Assembly (NCBI GenBank): GCA_016702415.1 | Contig: JADJEA010000001.1 | Location: 353,001 to 417,000, forward strand | Length of the DNA: 64,000 nucleotides | Direction of reading: 5' to 3' | DNA from: Nostocoides sp. | Lineage (GTDB): Bacteria; Actinomycetota; Actinomycetes; Actinomycetales; Dermatophilaceae | In this document: positions 1 to 9,484 of the stretch, one piece after another | Position numbering within the stretch: the first letter of the stretch is position 1 | Layout: every line of letters starts with the position of its first letter | Made by a program: the position numbers and the translations under genes | Notes under the pieces: generated by a model | What the model saw: only the letters and a program-made list of their open reading frames with translations | Database searches by the model: none | Told to the model about the DNA's origin: nothing

Positions 1-1
1 C

Positions 2-1143
2 CGCCTTCTCGTCGGCACGACCAAAGGGGCGTTCGTCCTCGACGGCGATACGGACCGCGAGGCGTGGTCCGTGCGGGGACCCTACTGCGACGGCTGGCCG
101 ATCAACCACGTCGTCGGCGATCCCGTCACGGGCGCGATCTGGGCCGGCGGCGGCGGGGCCTGGAGCGGTGCCGGGGTATGGCGGTCCGCCGACGGCGGGC
201 ATGAGTGGACCCTCGCAAAGCTGACGCTTGGGGAGATCGACCGGTGGGCGGCCAATGATCCCGGATTCGCGGAATCGATCGGATGGCAGGCGCAGGAGGT
301 CCCGTTCGGGAACGCTTCGCGCAGGTCTGGTCCCTCGGCCGCGTGGGTGATCGGCTGTATGCCGGGACCAAGCCTGCCGCACTCCTGTCCAGCGACGACG
401 GGGGAGCGACCTGGAGCGCGGTCGAGTCGCTCACGGACCATCCCTCGGCACCGGAGTGGAATCCGGGTGCGGCGGGGCTCGTCCTGCATACGATCGTCGC
501 CGACCCGGCCGACCCCGACAAGCTGTGGTTGGGGATCTCCTCCGCTGGTGTATTCGCGAGCAAGGACGGTGGCGCGGAATGGGAACGCCGCAACGACCTC
601 GCCGACCCCGACGAGGTCGCCGAGCCCGGTCATCCCGCGGGTCCCCGCGACGGGCAGACCGGCCACTGCGTCCACAACATCGTTCGCGCGCCCGGCGACA
701 ACGACCTTCTCTACCAACAGAATCACTACGGTGTCTGGCGCTCCGACGACGGCGGGCTGACCTGGCACGACATCACGCCGGGGCTGCCGTCGACCTTCGG
801 CTTCCCGATCCGGGTCCACCCGCGCGACGGGCAGACGATCTGGACCATTCCCCTGAACGGCGACACCGAAGGTCGCTTCCCGCCCGATGCGGCGGCGGCC
901 GTATGGCGCTCCCGCGACGGTGGGCGGAGTTGGACCGCCCAGCGCACCGGCCTGCCGCAGCAGTCGTGCTTCTTCACCGTGTTGCGTCAAGGCATGGCCG
1001 GGGACGCACTCGACCCGGCCGGGGTGTATTTCGGCACCAACACCGGGTCGGTCTTCGCCAGTAGCGACGAGGGCGACAGCTGGGTCGAGATCGCCCGTCA
1101 CCTCCCGACCATCCTGTCGGTCGAGGTCCTCCAAGTGCCGTGA
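2..1143 (+). CDS. BNR/sialidase-like beta-propeller repeat protein, 5' partial and frameshifted
   Basis: The reading frame is already open at base 2, so the start lies outside the window. Translation shows repeated BNR/Asp-box-like blocks such as SADGGHEW, SDDGGATW, SKDGGAEW, SDDGGLTW and SRDGGRSW, typical of WD40/YVTN/BNR beta-propeller proteins often called exo-alpha-sialidase-like. No enzymatic activity can be inferred. The frame changes at the GGG run at 308-310: one added G joins ...EVPFG to ERFAQVWSLG, the form expected in this family, so a single-base deletion is likely. It is followed after 50 bp by a small hypothetical gene in the same direction. Confidence 0.75.
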
Positions 1144-1193
1144 AGGCAACGCCGCGCTTGACAGAGGCACCCTTGTAATCATGTAATCAATAC

Positions 1194-1663
1194 ATGAGAG
1201 AAATCACGGAGTGGTTCCGCGGTCACGTCCCCGCGGACCTGTATGCCGAGCCCCCCACCGTCGTCGTCGACCGCGAGGAGATCACGGTCGTCGGCCCGAT
1301 CCCGGGCGAGGAGAGCGACGCGGCGATAGCGGAGTTCCGCGAGCGGACGCGGGCGCAACGGATGGAGGTCGCAGCCCGGGCCGAGGACCTGTTCGGGCGC
1401 AAGGTCGCCTGGGGGTGCGCGCCGGCGACCGATCGGTCGTCTTCACCAACCTCGCGATCCCCGTCATGACCCGGTTGCGGCAGTCCGAGCGGGCAGTGCT
1501 CGACACGCTGGTCGCCGGCGGTGTCGCGCGGTCGCGCGCCGACGCGCTCGCGTGGTGTGTCCGCCTCGTCGGCACCCACGAGGCGGACTGGATCACGCGG
1601 ATGCGAGAGGCGCTGGCGGCCGTCCACGAGGCACGCGACTCCGGTCCGGCCGCGTCGAACTGA
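1194..1663 (+). CDS. small conserved hypothetical protein, frameshifted in a G run
   Basis: I do not recognise a named family. The first part runs from ATG at 1194 (MREITEWFRGHVP) to about residue 72, then continues one frame over as GVRAGDRSVVFTNLAIP and a C-terminal segment (SERAVLDTLVAGGVARSRADALAWCVRL) that resembles a ribbon-helix-helix or short helical motif. The switch falls exactly on the five-G run at 1411-1415; six Gs would restore one protein of about 156 residues. It probably forms a unit with the BNR-repeat gene upstream. Confidence 0.55.
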
Positions 1664-1692
1664 AAGTGGGGCGGCCCGCGGGCCGCGCGGGC

Positions 1693-2684
1693 TCAGCCCT
1701 GCTCGACCTTGGGCATGATGTCGTTCTTGAGACGCTTCATGTCGTCCATCGTCTTGGACACCGGCACGTCCTGGAACGGCGGCCAGAGCATCGGCATCGT
1801 CAGGCCGGCCTCGCGGTATTCCTTGAGCTTGTCGGTGATCTGACGCTCGCTCCCGACGAGGATGTTGGAGCCCTTGCCGTTGTCGGTCTGGTCCATGTCG
1901 GCATCGGTGATGACGAACCAGATCATGCTGCTGATCTCCAGATCGTCCATCGAGCGCTCGGTGTCGAGCTTGTCGAGTTCGGCCTGAATCGCGCCCCGCC
2001 ACTCCCGCAGCTCGCGCGGCGTGTCCTGGATGCCGATCCACCCGGCGAGGTCATATTTCGCGATGCGATTGGCTGAGCGCTAGGGTCCTTGAGGCCCGAG
2101 AAGAAGATCGGCGGGTGCGGCTGCTGGACGGGCTTGGCGCCGAAGCCGCAGAGGTCGAAGTCGGCGAACTCCCCGTGATATTCGAAGTGCTCGTTGGTCC
2201 AGATGCCCTGCATGATCTCGAGCGTCTCGCGGACATGGGTATGCCGCCGCGGGAAGATGTGCGATGCGCTCGCCGCCGCGAACTCCTCGGGCATCCACCC
2301 CGCCCCCACACCGACATTGAGTCGGCCGCCGCTGAGGTGGTCGATCGTCGCGCACTCGGCGGCGAGGACGGCCGGTGCTCGATACGGGGTGTCGGTGATG
2401 CTCATGCCGATGCGCAATTTCGTGGTCTTGGCCGCGAGCCACGGGATCAGCGGCCACCCTTGGTACCACTCGCCACGCGAGCTGACCGGCAACTGCTTGG
2501 GGAAGCCCGGGATCATCCCGAAGCTGTACGCGAGTTCGCCGTGGTCGGAAGCCTCGGGCACCACGATCCGGTCGAGAGTCCACACCGAGTCGAAGTCGAG
2601 TTCCTCGGCGAGAGCGGTGAGATCCTCGAGTTCCTTGACGGTGACCTTGTCACGGAAGTTGGGCAGATAGAGGGCGAGTTTCAC
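1693..2684 (-). CDS. LLM-class F420-dependent oxidoreductase, one frameshift
   Basis: A luciferase-like monooxygenase TIM barrel of about 330 residues. The start is taken as GTG at 2684 (MKLALYLPNF) because an AGGAGG-type Shine-Dalgarno lies just upstream. Recognisable segments are FDSVWTLDRIVVPE, KLRIGMSITDTPYRAP and the SGGRLNVGVGAGWMPEEF motif characteristic of the F420-using subgroup (TIGR03619-like). The frame shifts at the GG at 2071-2072; adding one G links FSGLKDPSAQP to NRIAKYDLAGWIGIQDT and the C-terminus. These enzymes use reduced or oxidised F420 with an unknown substrate. It lies 64 bp downstream of an acyl-CoA synthetase, so both may act on the same acid. Confidence 0.82.
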
Positions 2685-2748
2685 CGGGAGCCTCCTGACA
2701 CCGATGTCGTGGACGTACCGGCAAACGTTGCACAGGATCGCAAACCGA

Positions 2749-4284
2749 TCAAGAGTCGGCGCGGAGTCGGTCGCGCAGGTCGCGTTTGAGGACCTTGCCG
2801 TAGTTGTTGGTCGGGAGGGCGTCGACGAACCGATAGTCCTTCGGGCGCTTGAATCGGGCGATCCGCTCGAGGCACGCGCGGTCGAGGTCGTCGGTGCCGG
2901 GGGGTGCGGCCGCGTCGGTGGGGACAACGAACGCGACGACCGATTCGCCCCACCGCGGGTCCGGCCGACCGACAACGGCGACCGCCCGGACGCCCGGGTG
3001 GTGGAGCAGGGCCTCCTCGACCTCCCGCGGATAGATGTTCATGCCGCCGCTGATGATGAGGTCCTTCGAGCGGTCGCGCAGCGTCAGGTAACCGTCGCCG
3101 TCGAGGCTGCCGATGTCGCCGGTATGCAGCCACCCGTCGCGGATCGTCTCCGCGGTCGCCTCCGGCTTGTTCCAGTACCCCGCCATGACGACATCGCCGC
3201 GGACGACGATCTCCCCGGACTCCTCCGGTGGCACGGGGCGACCCTCTCCGTCGACGACCCGAACCAGCACATCGGTGCGCGCCAGGCCCACGCTCTCCAT
3301 CCGCTCCCGCCACCGGGGATGCGCCCGATCGGCGTGATCGGCCTGTGCCAGGGCGGTGATCGTCATCGGCGACTCGCCCTGGCCGTAGATCTGGGCGAGT
3401 CTCGGGCCGAAGACGGTCAACGCGTGCTCGAGATCGGCGAGATACATCGGTGCTCCGCCATAGATGATCGTCTTGAGATTGCCCAGGTCGCTCGCGGCCA
3501 CGGCGGGGTCTTCGGCCAGGCGCTTGACCATCGTCGGGGCGGCAAAGAAGGAGGTCCCGGGCCAGCGTCGGATCAGCGCGGCCATCTCGGCACCGTCGAC
3601 GCCGCCCGACTCCGGGAGCACGCTGACCGCCCCCTTGGCCACATGCGGAAGGCCATAGATCCCCGACCCATGGGACAAGGGTGCGGCATGAAGGACGCTG
3701 TCCTGCACCGAGATCGGGTCGATGTCGGCGAAATAGCTCAGGGACGCCATGAGCAGATTGCGGTGGGTCAGGACGGCACCCTTGGGCCGCCCCGTCGTGC
3801 CGCTGGTATAGAACAGCCACGCCGGGTCCTCGGGCCGGACTGCGGTCAGGGGGATCGGTTCGGCGCTCGCCACCCGACGCCACCGCTCGCCGGGAGCGAC
3901 CAGCGCGGCGCGCGCGGAGCGCTCGCCATCGACGAGGGCGGTGATGTCGGACGCGTGCTCCTCGTCCGTCACCACGACGGTGCTCCCGCTGTCATCGAGG
4001 ATGTGCGCGATCTCGTCGCGATGGAGGCGGGCATTGACGGGGACGGCGACGAGGCCGGCGTGCCATACGGCATACAGCGCCTCGATGTAGTCGGGGCGGT
4101 TGCGCATGACGATGGCGACCCGGTCGCCAGGGACGAGAGCGAACTCGCGGCGCAAGCCGCCCGCGATGGCGGCGGTCCGGCGCGCAAACTCGCGCCAGGT
4201 CGCGTGGACCCGCTCACCCTCGGCGATGGCGGGGCGGTCGGCGTGCGTGCGGCCGTTGCGCTCGACCCACGAGGCGAGATTCAT
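2749..4284 (-). CDS. AMP-dependent acyl-CoA synthetase (long-chain fatty-acid--CoA ligase family)
   Basis: A 511-residue ANL-superfamily adenylating enzyme of normal length that activates a carboxylic acid with ATP and transfers it to CoA. The phosphate-binding A3 motif FYTSGTTGRPKGAVL is near residues 158-172, a YGQGESPMT-type A5 motif follows, and the hinge and core motifs GWLHTGDIGSLDGDGYL and KDLIISGGMNIYPREVEE lie near 388-425. No signal peptide or membrane segment is visible. The specific substrate cannot be read from the sequence. It is divergent from the PPOX gene at 4328 and co-directional with the LLM oxidoreductase. Confidence 0.9.
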   Translation of the reverse strand: MNLASWVERNGRTHADRPAIAEGERVHATWREFARRTAAIAGGLRREFALVPGDRVAIVMRNRPDYIEALYAVWHAGLVAVPVNARLHRDEIAHILDDSGSTVVVTDEEHASDITALVDGERSARAALVAPGERWRRVASAEPIPLTAVRPEDPAWLFYTSGTTGRPKGAVLTHRNLLMASLSYFADIDPISVQDSVLHAAPLSHGSGIYGLPHVAKGAVSVLPESGGVDGAEMAALIRRWPGTSFFAAPTMVKRLAEDPAVAASDLGNLKTIIYGGAPMYLADLEHALTVFGPRLAQIYGQGESPMTITALAQADHADRAHPRWRERMESVGLARTDVLVRVVDGEGRPVPPEESGEIVVRGDVVMAGYWNKPEATAETIRDGWLHTGDIGSLDGDGYLTLRDRSKDLIISGGMNIYPREVEEALLHHPGVRAVAVVGRPDPRWGESVVAFVVPTDAAAPPGTDDLDRACLERIARFKRPKDYRFVDALPTNNYGKVLKRDLRDRLRADS

Positions 4285-4327
4285 CCGGCCAAGGGTAGGG
4301 GCCGAACCCCCGGCTTACCATGCCCCG

Positions 4328-4753
4328 ATGAGGATGGTGGCGCAGCAGGCGCGGGATCGGCTCGCCGCGTCCGGTCACGGGGTGTTGGCGACCGTCCACC
4401 CGGTCCGAGGTGTCGACGCCGTCCCGGTCGTGTATGCCGTGGACCCGGCGGGGGTGGTCGGCATACCGGTCGACCTGGTCAAGGCGAAGACGACGACCCG
4501 GCTACAGCGGGAACGCAATCTCGAGGCCGACCCGCGCGCGACCCTGCTCATCGAGCACTGGGACGCCTCCGACTGGTCGAGGTTGTGGTGGGTGCGGGCG
4601 GAACTGCGCCGAATCGAGGGCACGGACGCCGCGCTCGAGGAGCGGCTGGCGGGGCTGCTGTCGCAGCGGTTCGGGCAGTATGCCGATCGCCCCTTCGCCG
4701 GATTGCTCCTCTTGCGCATCGTCGCGGTGCGCGGATGGACGGCCGAGGGCTGA
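4328..4753 (+). CDS. PPOX-class probable F420-dependent protein (TIGR03668-like)
   Basis: 141 residues with the split-barrel flavin/F420-binding fold of the pyridoxamine-5'-phosphate-oxidase superfamily: the N-terminal GHGVLATVHPVRGVDAVPVV strand pair, then VGIPVDLVKAKTT, a phosphate-contact region, and WWVRAELRRIEG. The length and layout match the Rv0121-like group that binds F420. ATG at 4328 is chosen because the upstream extension overlaps the opposite acyl-CoA synthetase gene. Its role is probably reduction of an unknown substrate; only 43 bp separate it from the divergent ligase gene. Confidence 0.8.
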   Translation: MRMVAQQARDRLAASGHGVLATVHPVRGVDAVPVVYAVDPAGVVGIPVDLVKAKTTTRLQRERNLEADPRATLLIEHWDASDWSRLWWVRAELRRIEGTDAALEERLAGLLSQRFGQYADRPFAGLLLLRIVAVRGWTAEG

Positions 4754-4755
4754 GA

Positions 4756-5613
4756 TCAGTTGGGGCGGAAGCGGATTCGGTGTCCGGGGCGGACTTGGGC
4801 GAGGAGGTCGGTCGCCTCGTCGGCGACCACCGCAACGACGGGATAACCGCCCGTGGTGGGGTGATCGGCGAGGAAGACGAGAGGATCGCCCGAGGGGGGC
4901 ACCTGGACCGCGCCGCGGATCAGCCCCTCACTCGGCAACTCGCCGGTGATCGCGCGCTGCAGGGCCGGCCCGGTCAGGCGCACTCCGATCCGGTCGAGGC
5001 GATCGGAGACGGCGAACTCGGCGGCGATCAGCTCGCCCCACGAGGCGTCGGTGATCCAGTCGCGCCGGGGACCGGGCGTCACCGGAAGAATGAGCGGATC
5101 CGATTGCGGCAGTGGCGAATTGTGCGGATGGTCCAGGCGGGGTAACCATGGATGCGGTATGCCGACCGGCAGCACCGCGCCCGGGGTCACTGGCAGGGAC
5201 ACCACCCCGCCGAGGGTGTCCTCGGAGCGGGAGCCGAGGACGAGCGGGCTCGTCAGGCCCCCGGCGACCGCGAGATAACAGCGCAATCCGACCCGAGCGC
5301 GCCCGATCGCGATCGTCGAGCCGGGGGCGGCGAAGAACGGCATACCGACCGGGACGCAGGCGCCGTCGAGGAGCACGTCCGCAATGGCCCCGGTCAGCGC
5401 GCACCAGTGGCTCGAATCCGCTTGCAGGACAAGGCCGCCGAGGGTGCATTCCAGGGCCGCTTCGGTCTCGGGATTGCCCAGGAGCCGGTTCGCCAATCGC
5501 AGGGCCGCGCGATCGGCCGCGCCGGAGGGGGAGACCCCGAGAGCGGCATAGCCCGGGCGGCCCAGGTCCTGGATCGTCGTTCGCCAGCCGGGGTCGAGCA
5601 CCCTCAGGCCCAT
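4756..5613 (-). CDS. pxpC: 5-oxoprolinase subunit C (biotin-dependent carboxyltransferase-like, KipA family)
   Basis: 285 residues with the family opening VLDPGWRTTIQDLGRPGYAALG followed by SGAADRAALRLANRLLGNPE, and a C-terminal FLADHPTTGGYPVVAVV block. PxpC works with PxpA and PxpB in ATP-dependent opening of 5-oxoproline (pyroglutamate) to glutamate in the cytoplasm. It overlaps the 3' end of pxpB by 10 bp and is the last gene of a pxpA-pxpB-pxpC unit, which makes the assignment firm. Confidence 0.92.
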   Translation of the reverse strand: MGLRVLDPGWRTTIQDLGRPGYAALGVSPSGAADRAALRLANRLLGNPETEAALECTLGGLVLQADSSHWCALTGAIADVLLDGACVPVGMPFFAAPGSTIAIGRARVGLRCYLAVAGGLTSPLVLGSRSEDTLGGVVSLPVTPGAVLPVGIPHPWLPRLDHPHNSPLPQSDPLILPVTPGPRRDWITDASWGELIAAEFAVSDRLDRIGVRLTGPALQRAITGELPSEGLIRGAVQVPPSGDPLVFLADHPTTGGYPVVAVVADEATDLLAQVRPGHRIRFRPN

Positions 5614-6221
5614 GGCGACGCCTCGACGAAGCGGACCCGGGTGCCCGGCCGAAGGAGCGCCGGGGGCTCGCGGTCGATAACGAAGGTCCGCACGTCGGTG
5701 CGACCGAGGAGCCGCCAGCCACCGGGGGAGGCGGTCGGGTAGACCGCGGCATACGGGCCGGCGATGGCGACCGATCCCGCCGGGACGGCGGTGCGTGGCG
5801 AGTCGAGCCGGGGGAGGTGCAGGCGCGGGTCCAAGCCGAGGAGGTAAGCGAACCCGGGCGCGAACCCGAGGAAGCCGACGGCATACGTCGGGCCGGTGTG
5901 GAGGGCCACGACGTCGCGGGAGGAGAGACCGCGCAGGCGGGCGACGGAGTCGAGGTCGGCGCCATCGTAGGTCACCGGGATTGTCACGAGATCGGACGAA
6001 TCCGATTGGGCGGGAAGGGGGTCCAGGTGCGCCAAGACGGCGCGGGCGGCAGTGGCGGCAGCCTCGTCGGCGAAGCGGACCAGAACCGTCTTCGCCGCGG
6101 GGACCGCATCGACCACGGGGAGGCCGGAGGCGATCACCGCGCGATAGAGCCCGAGCGCGGTCGCTGTGTCCCCGACCTCCAGGAGGACCGCGCGGCCTCC
6201 ATACGGCAGGACCCGGTTCAT
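5604..6221 (-). CDS. pxpB: 5-oxoprolinase subunit B (KipI family)
   Basis: 205 residues from ATG at 6221 (MNRVLPYGGRAVLLEV). It contains the conserved VTIPVTYDGADLDSVA and GFLGFAPGFAYLLGLDPRL blocks, then PRTAVPAGSVAIAG and TASPGGWRLLGRT, all diagnostic of the KipI/PxpB cyclophilin-like family. It forms a complex with PxpC for 5-oxoproline hydrolysis. It starts 4 bp after the pxpA stop and overlaps pxpC. Homologues have been described as regulators of sporulation kinase in Bacillus, but here the gene context points to the metabolic role. Confidence 0.92.
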   Translation of the reverse strand: MNRVLPYGGRAVLLEVGDTATALGLYRAVIASGLPVVDAVPAAKTVLVRFADEAAATAARAVLAHLDPLPAQSDSSDLVTIPVTYDGADLDSVARLRGLSSRDVVALHTGPTYAVGFLGFAPGFAYLLGLDPRLHLPRLDSPRTAVPAGSVAIAGPYAAVYPTASPGGWRLLGRTDVRTFVIDREPPALLRPGTRVRFVEASPWA

Positions 6222-6225
6222 CGAC

Positions 6226-7026
6226 TCACTCGGGATCGGCGCAGCGGCGGTCGTGGAGGGGTGTGGTTTGGGTGTCGGCCCGGACGAAGGGGGCGAGGCG
6301 AATCCCGGCCGCCTCGAGTCCAGCCCGCACCGAGCGCGCGATCGCCACGGCGCCGGGGGTGTCGCCGTGGACGCAGATCGACGCGATGTCGACGGCGACG
6401 CGCTCACCGGTGACCATTTCGACCGACCCGCTGCGCACCATGGCGACGACCCGATCGGTGATCGCGGCGGCGTCGTGAAGCACGGCACCGGGCGCGGACC
6501 GCGGGACGAGGGTGGCATCGGCGGCATACGCCCGGTCGGCGAAGGCCTCCCCGACGGCAGTCAGTCCGTGTCTCGTCGCCACCCGCATCCACACCGAGCC
6601 GGGCAGGCCGAGGACGGGCAGGCCCGGGCGGAAGGCGGCGCAGGCGCGGGCGACCGCGGTGGCCTGCTCCTCGTCCGTCGCGATGGTCGTGTAGAGGGCG
6701 CCGTGCGGCTTGCAGTAGTCCACCGACGCCCCCTCCGAGCTCGCCACGCCCGCGAGGCTGGTCAGTTGCGCGAGAACGAGATCCGCCAGTTCCTCGGGTG
6801 GCACGGACATGGGGCGGCGTCCGAAACCGGAGCGGTCGGCATACGACACATGGGCGCCGACGACCACCCCGGACCGGACCGCGGCGGCGCACACCCGTCG
6901 CATCGTCTCCGCGTCTCCGGCGTGGACGCCGCAGGCGACATTGGCGCTGGTGACGATCCCGAGCAGCGCCTCGTCACTGGTGCCTTCCCACGGCCCCTCG
7001 CCGAGGTCGGCGTTGAGGTCGACCAC
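6226..7026 (-). CDS. pxpA: 5-oxoprolinase subunit A (LamB/YcsF family)
   Basis: About 266 residues. GTG at 7026 is preferred because it places the invariant VDLNADLGEG at the very N-terminus as in homologues; a longer frame would run back into the catalase gene. Other family blocks are VTSANVACGVHAGD, VGAHVSYADRSGFGRR, VDYCKPHGALY and ASICVHGDTPGA. It is the metal-dependent subunit of the PxpABC 5-oxoprolinase. The start is 10 bp after the katA stop, so pxpABC may be co-transcribed with catalase, an uncommon pairing. Confidence 0.92.
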   Translation of the reverse strand: MVDLNADLGEGPWEGTSDEALLGIVTSANVACGVHAGDAETMRRVCAAAVRSGVVVGAHVSYADRSGFGRRPMSVPPEELADLVLAQLTSLAGVASSEGASVDYCKPHGALYTTIATDEEQATAVARACAAFRPGLPVLGLPGSVWMRVATRHGLTAVGEAFADRAYAADATLVPRSAPGAVLHDAAAITDRVVAMVRSGSVEMVTGERVAVDIASICVHGDTPGAVAIARSVRAGLEAAGIRLAPFVRADTQTTPLHDRRCADPE

Positions 7027-7036
7027 CGCCCACCCG

Positions 7037-8644
7037 TCAGTGGGCGGCGTTCGTCGCCGACTCGCGGATCGCCTTGGGCTCCTTGGCTTTCGCCTTGTCG
7101 GCGTCATTGCCGGGGCCACCGTCGGCCTTGCCCTTGGTCACCGCCGCCTTGATCCGGGCGCCGATCTCGGCATCGACCGAGGACCAATACCAGTAGGCCC
7201 GCTCCAAGACCGGGTCGGTGACGTCCTGGAGGAGGGCGCCGGCGACAGTCTCGACGAACCGGTCGCGCGCCGCATCGTCGAGGACCTCGCGGACCAGCAG
7301 GCCGGCCTGGCCGAAGTCGTCGTCGTCCGCGCGGAGGGTCTGGGCGCAGCGGATCATCTCGCCGTCCGCCTCCCAGCCGTCGGCGGCGATGCCGTCGTTG
7401 TCGGCATACTCCCGGCCGGCGGAGTTGGCCGCATAGGTCGCCGCAGCGCCCTGGTGCTCGATCCGCATGGCCCCGTCGAAGGTGTAGACATTGGTCTCCA
7501 CGATCGGCCGGTTGACGGGGAGTTGGTCGTGGTTGACTCCGATCCGGGCGCGGTGGGCATCGGCATACGCGAACACCCGGGCGAGCAGCATCCGGTCGGG
7601 GGAGAAGCCGATCCCCGGGACGATATTGGACGGGGCGAAACTGGCCTGGTCGATCTGCGCGAAGAAGTTCTCCGGGTTCTCCTTCAGGGTCATCCGGCCC
7701 ACGTCGATGAGCGGGTAGTCCGCGTGCGACCAGATCTTCGTCAGGTCGAAGGGGTTGTAGCGGTAGTCCTTGGCCTCGGCATACGGCATGACCTGGACGC
7801 GAAGGGTCCAACTCGGGAAGTCCCCGGCCTTGATGGCCTCGAAGAGGTCGCGCCGGTGGAAGTCGGCGTCCTCACCGGCGATCCTCTCGGCGTCCGCGCC
7901 GGTCCAACTCTCGACGCCCTGGTCGCTGTGGAAGTGGAACTTGACCCAGAACTTCTCGCCGGCCGCGTTGACCCACAGATAGGTGTGCGAGCCGTAGCCG
8001 TTCATGAACCGCCACGAGCGCGGCAGGCCACGGTCACCCATGAGGTAGGTGACCTGGTGCGCCGACTCCGGGTTGAGGGTCCAGAAGTCCCACTGCATGT
8101 TCTGGTCGCGAAGACCGCTGTCCGGCAAACGCTTTTGGCTGCGGATGAAGTGCGGGAATTTCATCGGGTCGCGGAGGAAGAACACCGGGGTGTTGTTGCC
8201 GACGAGATCCCAGTTGCCCTCGGAGGTGTAGAACTTCAGCGCGAATCCGCGCACATCACGCCAGGTGTCCGGCGAGCCCGCCTCCCCGGCGACGGTCGAG
8301 AAGCGCGCCAAGACGCGGGTCGTCGCGCCTTTCGCGAACACCGCCGCCTTGGTGTATGCCGAGACGTCCCCCGTGATCTCCAACTCGCCGAAGGCGCCCG
8401 ATCCCTTGGCGTGCGGCTTGCGGTCGGGGATGTTCTCGCGGTTGAAGTGCGCGAGCGTGTTGACGAGGTGGTGGTCGTGCAGCAGGAGTGGGCCGTTGGG
8501 GCCGAGAGTGAGGCTGTGCCGCTCGGATGCCGACGCGCCGCCGCCCAGAAGGGTGGAGGCGCCGGCGTTGCCGGGGTTCGGCGGCTGCGGCGCGGTCGTG
8601 TCGCTGGGCTTGCTGGGGGTGGCCGGGTTGGTCGATGCACTCAT
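7037..8644 (-). CDS. katA: monofunctional haem catalase
   Basis: 535 residues that decompose hydrogen peroxide to water and oxygen. The distal catalytic His is H78 in NRENIPDRKPHAKGSGAFG, the conserved Asn is in LVGNNTPVFFLRDPMKFP, and the proximal haem-ligand Tyr is in RVFAYADAHRARIG. A proline/serine-rich N-terminal extension of about 40 residues precedes the core, and the C-terminus ends in a Lys/Ala-rich tail. No signal peptide is seen, so it acts in the cytoplasm. ATG at 8644 has an upstream AGGAG-like site. It is followed closely by pxpA. Confidence 0.95.
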   Translation of the reverse strand: MSASTNPATPSKPSDTTAPQPPNPGNAGASTLLGGGASASERHSLTLGPNGPLLLHDHHLVNTLAHFNRENIPDRKPHAKGSGAFGELEITGDVSAYTKAAVFAKGATTRVLARFSTVAGEAGSPDTWRDVRGFALKFYTSEGNWDLVGNNTPVFFLRDPMKFPHFIRSQKRLPDSGLRDQNMQWDFWTLNPESAHQVTYLMGDRGLPRSWRFMNGYGSHTYLWVNAAGEKFWVKFHFHSDQGVESWTGADAERIAGEDADFHRRDLFEAIKAGDFPSWTLRVQVMPYAEAKDYRYNPFDLTKIWSHADYPLIDVGRMTLKENPENFFAQIDQASFAPSNIVPGIGFSPDRMLLARVFAYADAHRARIGVNHDQLPVNRPIVETNVYTFDGAMRIEHQGAAATYAANSAGREYADNDGIAADGWEADGEMIRCAQTLRADDDDFGQAGLLVREVLDDAARDRFVETVAGALLQDVTDPVLERAYWYWSSVDAEIGARIKAAVTKGKADGGPGNDADKAKAKEPKAIRESATNAAH

Positions 8645-8800
8645 GTCGGCTCCTGCGACGGGTGAGGGTGGGTCTTCTCGACACTAGACCGTGAACCTCG
8701 CTCGCGCCTGCCGCAGCGGTCGCCCACCTTGGCGCGATTGGCCGCAGGAGTTGGCCGGTCCGGCGTCGGCGCGTCCGGTGAAGTCGATAGGGTCGAGGTC

Positions 8801-9463
8801 GTGGACACCGAGATGTTCGTCACGCGCCGGGAGCGGGTGCTGGCGACGATCCGCACCAGCGCCCGGCCCCTCGACGACGTCGAGCTCTCGCGGCGCAGCG
8901 GGGTGCGTCCGCGCCAGACAGTCAACACGATCTGCCATGCGCTCGCGGCCGAGGGGATCATCGAGCGGCTGGCCGGGCCGAGCGGTCTGATCGTCAACCG
9001 GTTGGCTACGGCCACAACGGATCTCGTCCGGGAGTCGATGCTCGACATCGACGTCGGCGGCACGCCGGGGCCCCCGGTCACGGCGCAGCTGCGGCGGGCG
9101 CGGGCCCCCCGGCCGGCCGAGATCATCGCCGACCTCGGCCGCCGCCTCGGCATCGAGCTGTCCTCACGCCGAATCGGTCACCCGAGCGGCGCCCAGGTCG
9201 TCATCGATGGGGTGGCGGACGACAACAGCGTGTTGGCGCAGGCATGGTCCGTCCTCGGGCCGGCCACACCCGCGCAGCGCTCCGACCTCCTCGGTGAGGC
9301 CGTCAAGCTTTTCTGGATCGCCCGCATCCTCACCCCCATGCCACGGCGGTTGCTCATTTGCGCGGCCGATCCCGAGGCGATCGCCCACATGACACCGCGC
9401 ACCTGGCAGACCCGCGCGATCGCCGAACTCGGCGTGGACGTCGACGTCCTTGCCCGGCTCTGA
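8801..9463 (+). CDS. winged-helix DNA-binding-like hypothetical protein
   Basis: About 220 residues. The N-terminal 65 residues look like a winged helix: RRERVLATIRTSARPLDDVELSRRSGVRPRQTVNTICHALAAEGIIERL. The middle and C-terminus (IADLGRRLGIELSSRRI, VIDGVADDNSVLAQAWSVLGPATPAQ) are unfamiliar; the final part could be a ligand- or nucleotide-binding region. The start is uncertain: GTG at 8801 or ATG at 8813 fit the domain boundary. It is followed after 21 bp by a PduH-like gene, so the two may belong together. No function is assigned. Confidence 0.55.
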   Translation: MDTEMFVTRRERVLATIRTSARPLDDVELSRRSGVRPRQTVNTICHALAAEGIIERLAGPSGLIVNRLATATTDLVRESMLDIDVGGTPGPPVTAQLRRARAPRPAEIIADLGRRLGIELSSRRIGHPSGAQVVIDGVADDNSVLAQAWSVLGPATPAQRSDLLGEAVKLFWIARILTPMPRRLLICAADPEAIAHMTPRTWQTRAIAELGVDVDVLARL

Positions 9464-9484
9464 TGCCGATGCTCGGCTGACGCG

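Noticed and set aside
2704..5145. 813-codon plus-strand open frame
   Set aside because: It is antisense to the acyl-CoA synthetase and pxpC genes, has no recognisable motifs, and is a by-product of high GC at third positions.
5112..7152. Long plus-strand open frames across pxpABC
   Set aside because: They mirror well-supported minus-strand genes and consist of Arg/Gly-rich shadow sequence.
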